Assembly: GCA_019635355.1 (NCBI GenBank)
Contig: JAHBZQ010000001.1
Location: forward strand, 3,720,001-3,784,000
Direction of reading: 5' to 3'
Source: Rhizobacter sp.
GTDB taxonomy: Bacteria > Pseudomonadota > Gammaproteobacteria > Burkholderiales > Burkholderiaceae_C
DNA: 64,000 bases
Part shown: piece by piece, positions 56,649-64,000 of the stretch
Numbering within the stretch: position 1 is the first letter of the stretch
How the letters are laid out: every line of letters starts with the position of its first letter
Notes under the pieces: generated by a model
The model's input: only the letters and a program-made list of their open reading frames with translations
Databases searched by the model: none
What the model was told of the DNA's origin: nothing
Made by a program: the position numbers and the translations under genes

Positions 56649-58268
56649 TCAGAAGCTGCGCTTGGCTTCGACAAGAAACTGCACCTTCTTGATGGACGCA
56701 TCGCCGTCGAGCGGGAAGGCCAGGTCGAAGTGCACCACGCTGCCGATGGCCGAGCGGCTGTTGCCCAGGCGCAGGCCGAAGCCCCAGTCGCGCAGCAGGC
56801 CCAGGCGTGGGCCGGTGGTGGTCTGGTCCCAGGTGCGGCCCATGTCGTAGAAGACGGCGCCGCCCACGTTGAACACCCGCCACGGGTACCAGTCGGTGAA
56901 CCAGCGCTGCTCGGCGGTGGCCAGCCAGCGACCCTTGCCGCTCTGGTAGCGCATGGGGTAGCCGCGCAGGCCCGAATCGCCGCCGATCAGCACCTGCTGG
57001 TCGGGGTCGGGGTTGACGCTGCGGTCGGCGCTCAGGCCGAGGAAGAAGCTGCGCCGGTCCGACTGCCGCAGGTGGTAGCGCACGCTGCCGCTGAAGAGCG
57101 TGCCGGCGAGGCGGTGCTCTTCGTAGCGGCCTTCGGCACTGCCTTCGACGAGCAGCGTGTGTGTGCGCGCCGGCTGCCAGCCCTTGTTGAGCTTGAACGA
57201 GAACACCGTGGCATCGCGGTCGGCGCCGAAGGCCTCGCGTGCCAGGCCCAGTTGCAGGCTCAGCTGCCAGCCGAGCGCCAGGTCTTCGGTCTTGCCGATC
57301 TGGTCGAAGTTGCGGGTTTCGCGGAAGTCGTCCTGCAGCCATTCGACGCCGACCCAGGGGCGGTTGAGCTTGCGATCGGCCGCCACGCCGGTGGCCGGTA
57401 TCCCGGGTGCCGCGGTGGGGCGGGCGAGGTGCTCGTCCTGTGTCCAGCCGGCCGTCCAGCGAGTCACCCAGCCGTCGCGCCATCCGCTCGATCGCCCGGC
57501 ATAGACGGTGGCGTGGCGCTCGCTCACCTGGTACTGGCCCACCACCTGACCTTGCTCGTAGACCGAGTCGATGCGTGTCTCGCGCCGGCTCGACACGCCG
57601 GCAGCCCAGGGCGTGTCGAGGCTGTAGAAGGGGCGGTCGAGGCCGAGGCGCGTCTGCGTGCCGTCGCTGTTGTCGGCATAGCTCGCGGTGAGGTCGAGGC
57701 GGCGACCGCCGAGCAGCGGGTCGTGGTACGACAGCATGCGCGAATTGCGGTCGACGCCCGAGCGGAAGTCCAGCCCGAGCTGCGTGCCCAGCCCGAAGAG
57801 GTTGGACTCCTCGATGCCGAAGGCCGAACTGTTGGCGCCGCCCTTGCGGCCGAGCGAGAGCGAGGGCTTGAGCGTCCACACGTCCTGCACGGCCACCTCG
57901 AGTTCGGCCTCGCCGTTGGTGCAGCCCAGCACGCGGATGGTGGCGTCGTGCAGGTAGCCGGTGGCGCGCATCAGGCGCTCGCTTTCGCGCAGCAGCCGCG
58001 GCTCGTAGGGGTCGCCGGGTTTGACGAGCAGCAGCTGCTTCACTGTCGACTCGCGTGTGTCGAGGTGCAGCGTGTTGGCCAGGCGGAAGAGCGAGCGGTC
58101 TTCCTCCGCGATGCGCGTGTCGAACACGTCGGTGCGCACGATGCGCACCTCGCCGATGCGCTGGCAGTCCGGCTCGGCCGGTGGCGCCTGGGCCACGGCC
58201 GCGGCACAGGCCCACACGCCGAGGGCCGGCAGGGCCGTGCGCAGGCAGGGGCGTCGGGTGGGCAGCAT
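56649..58268 (-). CDS. Omp85/BamA-family outer-membrane protein
   Basis: A 539-residue outer-membrane barrel with a signal peptide (cleavage near AVAQA-PP). A single POTRA-like domain (about 40-130: RIGEVRIVRTDVFDTRIAEE) is followed by the barrel, in which the Omp85 motif IGGDSGLRGYPMRYQSGKGR is present. The C-terminal residue is Phe (VEAKRSF), as required for BAM recognition. With only one POTRA it resembles short Bac_surface_Ag proteins rather than BamA or TamA. It may export or insert a substrate. It follows mutM by 54 bases on the same strand. Confidence 0.85.
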   Translation of the reverse strand: MLPTRRPCLRTALPALGVWACAAAVAQAPPAEPDCQRIGEVRIVRTDVFDTRIAEEDRSLFRLANTLHLDTRESTVKQLLLVKPGDPYEPRLLRESERLMRATGYLHDATIRVLGCTNGEAELEVAVQDVWTLKPSLSLGRKGGANSSAFGIEESNLFGLGTQLGLDFRSGVDRNSRMLSYHDPLLGGRRLDLTASYADNSDGTQTRLGLDRPFYSLDTPWAAGVSSRRETRIDSVYEQGQVVGQYQVSERHATVYAGRSSGWRDGWVTRWTAGWTQDEHLARPTAAPGIPATGVAADRKLNRPWVGVEWLQDDFRETRNFDQIGKTEDLALGWQLSLQLGLAREAFGADRDATVFSFKLNKGWQPARTHTLLVEGSAEGRYEEHRLAGTLFSGSVRYHLRQSDRRSFFLGLSADRSVNPDPDQQVLIGGDSGLRGYPMRYQSGKGRWLATAEQRWFTDWYPWRVFNVGGAVFYDMGRTWDQTTTGPRLGLLRDWGFGLRLGNSRSAIGSVVHFDLAFPLDGDASIKKVQFLVEAKRSF

Positions 58269-58285
58269 GCGGCCACTGTGCAGCC

Positions 58286-58311
58286 GCTGGCTTAACGCCA
58301 GCTGAGCTGGC
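58286..58311 (-). promoter_or_regulatory. Competing hairpins between mutM and the Omp85 gene
   Basis: GCTGGC (58286-58291), GCCAGC (58297-58302) and GCTGGC (58306-58311) are arranged so the middle arm can pair with either neighbour. In the minus-strand leader of the Omp85 gene this could act as a small attenuator or translation switch. No T-run follows. Confidence 0.3.
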
Positions 58312-58322
58312 GCAAGAAAGGC

Positions 58323-59204
58323 TCAAGGCAGCTCGTCGATGTTCTTCGGCCAGCTTTTGTGCAGCAGCGTGGAGAGTGCCCGGTCGGCCAGCAGCTTGCC
58401 ACCGGTCTGGCAGCGGGCGCAGTAGTTGGTCTCGTTGTCGGCGTAGACGATGCGTTGCACCGGCGTGCCGCAGACCGGGCAAGGCTGGTCGTACTTGCCG
58501 TGCACCGCCATCTGCGGGTGGAAGGCGGTGACCTTCTCCGGCCAGTCGCCCGCTTCTTTGTCGAGGCGGGCGATCCATTCCTGCAGCACCGTTTGCGTCG
58601 CGTGGTACAGCCGTTCGATCTGCTCGGGGGCGAGCTTCTGCGACAGCTGGATCGGCGACAGCCGTGCGCGGAAAAGGATCTCGTCGGAGTAGGCGTTGCC
58701 GATGCCGCTGAAGAGCCGCGGGTCGGTCAGCACGCGCTTCAGCGTGTGGTTCTCGCGCGTGAGGCGCTCGCTGAAATCGGCGAGGGTGGCCGTCATCACG
58801 TCGATGCCACCCGGGTCCATCGCGTCGAGTGCGGCGCGGTCGGCCAGCACGTGCAGCGAGGCGCGGCGTTTGCTGCCGGCCTCGGTGAGCACCACGCTTC
58901 CGTGCTCGAACTCGAACGCCGCCAGCGAGATCTTCCCCGGCGGTTTGCCACCCGGCAGCAGCCAGCGCAGCCGCCCGGCGATCATCAGGTGGATCACGAG
59001 GAAGAGCCCGTTGTCGAGCGCCAGCACCACCCGCTTGCCCAGGCGCTCCACGCCGACGACGGTGTGGCCTTCGGCCTCGGCGAGCGGCGGCAGCGCGGTG
59101 CGCAGCAGGAAGGGGTTGAGCACCTTCACGTGCTGCAGCACGCGGCCCTGCACTTTCTCGGCGAGGCGATCGACGTAGAGCGTGATGTCGGGCAGCTCGG
59201 GCAT
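58323..59204 (-). CDS. mutM: Formamidopyrimidine-DNA glycosylase family protein
   Basis: A 293-residue Fpg/Nei-type base-excision repair enzyme that removes oxidised purines. The N-terminal catalytic Pro-Glu is present as MPELPDITLY (usual PELPE, here PELPD). The H2TH motif is in DPRLFSGIGNAYSDEILFRA. The zinc finger is CPVCGTPVQRIVYADNETNY followed by CARC. The chosen ATG (59204) exposes the Pro after Met removal, as the enzyme requires. It diverges from prfC over 85 bases. Fpg versus Nei is not fully resolved. Confidence 0.9.
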   Translation of the reverse strand: MPELPDITLYVDRLAEKVQGRVLQHVKVLNPFLLRTALPPLAEAEGHTVVGVERLGKRVVLALDNGLFLVIHLMIAGRLRWLLPGGKPPGKISLAAFEFEHGSVVLTEAGSKRRASLHVLADRAALDAMDPGGIDVMTATLADFSERLTRENHTLKRVLTDPRLFSGIGNAYSDEILFRARLSPIQLSQKLAPEQIERLYHATQTVLQEWIARLDKEAGDWPEKVTAFHPQMAVHGKYDQPCPVCGTPVQRIVYADNETNYCARCQTGGKLLADRALSTLLHKSWPKNIDELP

Positions 59205-59236
59205 GGCGGTCAGTGTCGGGGAAATGCGCCGCCGCC

Positions 59237-59242
59237 GATAAT
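59237..59242 (+). promoter_or_regulatory. GATAAT -10-like sequence before prfC
   Basis: GATAAT at 59237-59242, 48 bases before prfC, could be a -10. No matching -35 is seen, so confidence is low. Confidence 0.3.
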
Positions 59243-59289
59243 CACGGGTTTTCACGAGGCGGCGCAGGTTTCAGCAGCGCCGCAACCCC

Positions 59290-60915
<1,626 letters not shown>

Positions 60916-61029
60916 CGCCGCTGGCGGCGCATCCCGCGCCGTCAACAGTGCGTTTCGTCGCATGCGCTTGCCGCGGGCGGTGGTGGCGCGGCACAGTCGA
61001 GGCCTCGTCCACGATGCCCGCACGCCACC

Positions 61030-61482
61030 ATGCTCGCCAGCTCGTTCATCGCCTTCCTGCACTTCGTGTTCGCGTTCGGCATCGTCGCCACGCTGTTCTT
61101 CGAGTGGTTCACCTTCAGCAAGGCACCCACCTGGCGTGAGGCGAAGCAGCTCGCCATGGCCGACCGCTGGTATGGCGCGTTTGCCGGTGGCTTGCTCGTC
61201 GTGGGCCTGCTGCGCGTCTTCAGCTTCGAGAAGGGCTGGGATTTCTACAAGGCCATGCCCTTCTTTCACCTGAAACTCACGCTCTTCGTCGTGATCGGCC
61301 TCTTGTCGATCTACCCCACGATCAGCTTCGCGCGCTGGAAGTCGGCGCTCCAGGCCGGCCAGGCGCCGCAGATCCCCGAGGCGCAGTACCAGCGCATCTC
61401 GCGTTTGCTGAACCTGCAGATGCTGCTGCTCGTGCCGCTGGTGCTGAGCGCCTCGCTGATGGCCAAGGGCGTGCGTCTCTGA
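61030..61482 (+). CDS. DUF2214-family membrane protein
   Basis: A 150-residue inner-membrane protein with four helices, matching DUF2214: ASSFIAFLHFVFAFGIVATL, WYGAFAGGLLVVGLLRVFSF, and LKLTLFVVIGLLSIYPTISF. Conserved histidines at FLHF and FFHL could bind heme. No function is known. Its stop overlaps the start of the next gene by one base (TGATG), so the pair is coupled. Confidence 0.85.
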   Translation: MLASSFIAFLHFVFAFGIVATLFFEWFTFSKAPTWREAKQLAMADRWYGAFAGGLLVVGLLRVFSFEKGWDFYKAMPFFHLKLTLFVVIGLLSIYPTISFARWKSALQAGQAPQIPEAQYQRISRLLNLQMLLLVPLVLSASLMAKGVRL

Positions 61483-62489
61483 TGCGCGCACTTGCCGGGT
61501 TCATCGCGGCGCTGGCGCTGTGTGCCGGTGCGCAGGCCGCGCCGCGTTGTCTCACTGACTGCACCCCACGCATCGGCATCGTGTCGGCTTTCGGCGCCGA
61601 GGCCGACATCCTCGTCGCGCAGACGCAGAAGAAGCGCACCTGGACGCTTGCCGGCAAGCGCTACACCACCGGCGTGCTGCGGGGCAACCGTGTCGTGATC
61701 GTGCTGAGCGGCGTGAGCATGGTCAATTCGGCGATGGTCACGCAGCAGATGCTGGATCACTTCCGCATCGAGCGCCTGATCATGAGCGGCATCGCCGGGG
61801 GCCTCAACCCGGCGCAGCACGTGGGCGACGTCACCATCCCCGAGCGCTGGGCCATGCCGATGGAGGTGTACTGGAACGGCGACACGCAGGTGCCGGCGCC
61901 GTGCGGCAAGAGTGGCGACGTGGGCTGCCTCGGCCTCCAGCTCGCCACCGGGGCCGACGGCCAGCCGCTGCCGCCCTACGCGCCGGGCCTCTTCATGCGC
62001 GAGACCCATGTGCTCACCGCGGCCAATGCGCCGAAGGGCGAGTTCCGCTTCGACTATCCGGTCGACACCGAGATGCTGGCCGTCGCCCGCACGCTCACCC
62101 CCCGGCTCGAACGCTGCGGCCCGAAAGCCCGCCAGCCCTCGGGCGAGATCGATGCGCAGCAATGCGTGCGGGAACAGCCCGAGCTGCGCGTGGGCGGCCT
62201 GGGTGTGTCAGCCACGGTCTTCCTCGCCAACGCGGCCTACCGCCAGTACCTCTTCGAAACCTTGAAGGCCGACACCTTCGAGATGGAAACCGCCGCACTG
62301 GCCCACGTGGCCCACGCCAACGGTGTGCCCTACATCGCCTTTCGCAGCATCAGTGACCTGGCGGGCGCGACCGAGTTCAACGCCGACGTGGGCGCGCTCT
62401 TCATGAGCGGCCTGGCCGAGGCGAACGAAGCGGCCGTGACGCTGGCCTTCCTCGAGGCCTGGGCGGCCCGCCCGAAGAAGCGGCCCTAG
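61482..62489 (+). CDS. Exported nucleosidase/nucleoside phosphorylase-fold protein
   Basis: A 335-residue protein with a signal peptide (FIAALALCAGAQA-AP), so periplasmic. The PNP/UDP phosphorylase fold is shown by IGIVSAFGAEADILV, SGVSMVNSAMVTQQMLDHFR, IMSGIAGGLNPAQHVGDVTI and DTFEMETAALAHVAHANGVP (the Met-Glu active-site pair). It is longer than MTA/SAH nucleosidase (about 230) because of an insertion (about 115-225) carrying extra Cys pairs. The Asp in RSISDLAGA is the purine contact. It may hydrolyse purine nucleosides outside the cytoplasm. Its start overlaps the DUF2214 stop. Confidence 0.85.
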   Translation: MRALAGFIAALALCAGAQAAPRCLTDCTPRIGIVSAFGAEADILVAQTQKKRTWTLAGKRYTTGVLRGNRVVIVLSGVSMVNSAMVTQQMLDHFRIERLIMSGIAGGLNPAQHVGDVTIPERWAMPMEVYWNGDTQVPAPCGKSGDVGCLGLQLATGADGQPLPPYAPGLFMRETHVLTAANAPKGEFRFDYPVDTEMLAVARTLTPRLERCGPKARQPSGEIDAQQCVREQPELRVGGLGVSATVFLANAAYRQYLFETLKADTFEMETAALAHVAHANGVPYIAFRSISDLAGATEFNADVGALFMSGLAEANEAAVTLAFLEAWAARPKKRP

Positions 62490-62498
62490 ACTTCGCGG

Positions 62499-63374
62499 AT
62501 GGCTACCACCGCGCCCGCGCCTTCCCGCCTCTCGCTCTACCTCGACCTCATCCGCTGGGACCGCCCGGCCGGCACCTACCTGCTGCTGTGGCCCACGCTG
62601 TCGGCGCTGTGGATCGCGGCGCAGGGCTTTCCGGGGTGGCATCTGCTGGTGGTGTTCGTGCTCGGCACCTTCCTCATGCGCAGTGCCGGCTGTGCGGTCA
62701 ACGACGTGGCTGACCGTGATTTCGACAAGCACGTGAAGCGCACCGCGCAGCGGCCGGTCACGAGCGGTGCGATCGGCGTGAAGGGGGCGCTGCTCTTCGG
62801 TGCGGCGCTCGCGCTCGTGGCCTTCGGTCTCGTGCTGACCACCAACGCACCCACCATCGCGTGGAGCTTCGCGGCGCTCGCGGTGAGCATCTTCTACCCC
62901 TTCACCAAGCGCTTCTTCTCGATGCCGCAGGCGGTGCTGGGCGTGGCCTTCAGTTTCGGCATCCCGATGGCGTTCTCGGCGGTGCAAGGCTCGGTGCCGG
63001 CGCTGGCGTGGCTGCTGCTCGTCGGCAACCTTTTCTGGGTGCTGGCCTACGACACCGAGTACGCGATGGTCGACCGCGACGACGACCTCAAGATCGGCAT
63101 CCGCACTTCGGCGATCACGCTCGGCCGCTTCGACGTGGCGGGGGTGATGCTGTTCTATGCGGTGTTCGTGGCGATCTGGGCGGCGATCGGCCTTGCGCTC
63201 GGCATGGGCCCGGCCTACTTCGCCGGGTTGGCGGTGGCAGCGGGCCTCGCCGGCTGGCACTACACCCTCATCCGCACGCGCACCCGCGACGGCTGCTTCA
63301 AGGCCTTCCGCCTCAACCACTGGCTCGGTTTCGTCGTCTTCGCCGGCGTGATGATCGACTTCGCCGTGCGCTAG
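62499..63374 (+). CDS. ubiA: 4-Hydroxybenzoate octaprenyltransferase
   Basis: A 291-residue UbiA, an inner-membrane prenyltransferase for ubiquinone synthesis. The two aspartate motifs are NDVADRDFDKHVKRT and DTEYAMVDRDDDLKIG. The opening YLDLIRWDRPAGTYLLLWPT is characteristic, and helices number about eight. The closing FRLNHWLGFVVFAGVMID is also typical. It follows the nucleosidase gene by nine bases and may be in the same transcript. Confidence 0.95.
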   Translation: MATTAPAPSRLSLYLDLIRWDRPAGTYLLLWPTLSALWIAAQGFPGWHLLVVFVLGTFLMRSAGCAVNDVADRDFDKHVKRTAQRPVTSGAIGVKGALLFGAALALVAFGLVLTTNAPTIAWSFAALAVSIFYPFTKRFFSMPQAVLGVAFSFGIPMAFSAVQGSVPALAWLLLVGNLFWVLAYDTEYAMVDRDDDLKIGIRTSAITLGRFDVAGVMLFYAVFVAIWAAIGLALGMGPAYFAGLAVAAGLAGWHYTLIRTRTRDGCFKAFRLNHWLGFVVFAGVMIDFAVR

Positions 63375-63433
63375 TTCGCAGCCGCGGCGGGTTGCCGCGC
63401 GCGCAAGCGCGGATCGCGCCCGAAAATCGGGGC

Positions 63434-64000
63434 ATGCCTGATTCGTCTGCTGCCCGGCGCGCCGGCCACTCCGGCCGTTCGTACTGGCAGGTGCTGGTGC
63501 GGGCCGTCGTGGCCGCGTCTCTGGTGCACACGGCGTTCGCCGGCCTCTTCTTCGCGCTGTCGGCCCCGCTGATGGGCTGGGTGAACGTCGGCAGCGTGGC
63601 GCTGTACGGCGCGGCCTACGCGCTGCTGCGCCGGCGCCAGAACCGCGCGGCGCTGGTGCTGGTGTGGGCCGAGTTGCTGCTGCATGCGCTGGTGGCCACG
63701 CGTGCGCTCGGGTGGGAGAGCGGCTTCCACTACTACGTGCTGCTGATGATGCCGATGGTGTTCATGAGCCCGGTGCGCCGCGCGCACACCAAGGTGCTGC
63801 TGGGTGCCGCGCTCGCGATCTTCTACCTCGGCCTCGACCTGCTGGCGCACCACCACGCGCCGCTGGTGGTGCTCACCGCGGGTGCGCTCGATGGGGTGCG
63901 CAGCCTCAACATCGTCGCCACCCTCGCGCTGCTCGCCCACCTGGCCAATTTCTACCGGCGCGCCGTGATGCGCGCCGAGACCCGCCTGCACGACCTCGCG
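63434..64000 (+). CDS. Membrane protein, N-terminal part only; possible cyclase or kinase sensor
   Basis: The reading frame is open from ATG 63434 to the right edge (189 codons, no stop), so the gene is incomplete. Five to six helices are predicted, including VLVRAVVAASLVHTAFAGLF, VLLMMPMVFMSPVRRAHTKV and SLNIVATLALLAHLANFYRR. The last residues, AVMRAETRLHDLA, look like the linker helix that leads into a GGDEF or kinase domain. I infer a membrane sensor protein, probably a diguanylate cyclase, but the output domain is outside the window. Confidence 0.6.
   Translation, partial: MPDSSAARRAGHSGRSYWQVLVRAVVAASLVHTAFAGLFFALSAPLMGWVNVGSVALYGAAYALLRRRQNRAALVLVWAELLLHALVATRALGWESGFHYYVLLMMPMVFMSPVRRAHTKVLLGAALAIFYLGLDLLAHHHAPLVVLTAGALDGVRSLNIVATLALLAHLANFYRRAVMRAETRLHDLA

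Noticed and set aside
55111..58578. A 1155-codon minus-strand frame
   Set aside because: Overlaps bufB, bufC, AhpD-like and Omp85-family genes in other frames; no coherent protein.

Overview
The window is 64 kb of high-GC DNA, densely and bidirectionally coded, with very short intergenic gaps and many 1-4 base start/stop overlaps. Gene content points to a betaproteobacterium of the order Burkholderiales, most likely the Rubrivivax/Leptothrix/Rhizobacter group. The signs are a TctC/Bug-type periplasmic binding protein, the order ilvE - zinc-finger protein - waaF, alr next to lplT, a DUF2917 gene beside a MocR-type regulator, a PEP-CTERM protein, and many c-di-GMP proteins. The genus call is inference. 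I saw no rRNA, CRISPR array, transposase, integrase or prophage. The window looks like ordinary chromosome carrying short dispersed repeats.

Layout. 0-11 kb: a threonine dehydratase-like enzyme coupled to a methyltransferase, a GNAT acetyltransferase, a TPR-GGDEF diguanylate cyclase, a Bug receptor, an old-yellow-enzyme reductase, a GGDEF-EAL protein, a structured repeat cluster between convergent genes (8891-9155), and a DHA2-type MFS pump. 11-20 kb: a VOC protein divergent from an HxlR regulator over a nested palindrome, a LysR regulator divergent from an EamA exporter, YceI, an AraC regulator, a beta-lactamase-fold lipoprotein, a MATE pump behind an operator-like palindrome, and a lipoprotein coupled to an SDR. 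20-28 kb: membrane proteins, an NAD(P)-binding/DoxX-like fusion, tRNA-Arg(CCG), a cytochrome c5-like protein with a clear terminator, and the purU operon. 27-36 kb: an ECF sigma/anti-sigma pair, the ilvE-zinc finger-waaF-histidine kinase operon, a PEP-CTERM protein, and feoAB under a probable Fur box. 36-47 kb: two tandem lipoproteins, DUF2917-radA divergent from MocR-lysE, an HD-GYP protein, arfB, alr, lplT, a second EamA exporter and a response regulator. 47-64 kb: glutathione peroxidase, a Crp/Fnr regulator divergent from a DUF2332 protein across a palindrome, an aminotransferase, an XRE/MmyB-like regulator with a palindrome, a 7TM diguanylate cyclase, a bufferin (copper-binding RiPP) operon, an AhpD-like protein, an Omp85-family barrel, mutM, prfC, a DUF2214 protein, an exported nucleosidase, ubiA and a truncated membrane protein at the right edge.

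Themes. Five genes make, degrade or probably sense c-di-GMP (2420, 6762, 40731, 52055 and perhaps 63434). Local regulators often sit beside a palindrome or direct repeat that could be their operator. The most interesting items are: (1) the two-copy element at 8891-9155, in which two boxes are identical while both flanking stems change sequence and stay paired; (2) the bufferin operon, with a terminator-like hairpin between the peptide gene and its maturase; (3) the dispersed repeat at 40554-40632 and 43104-43203.
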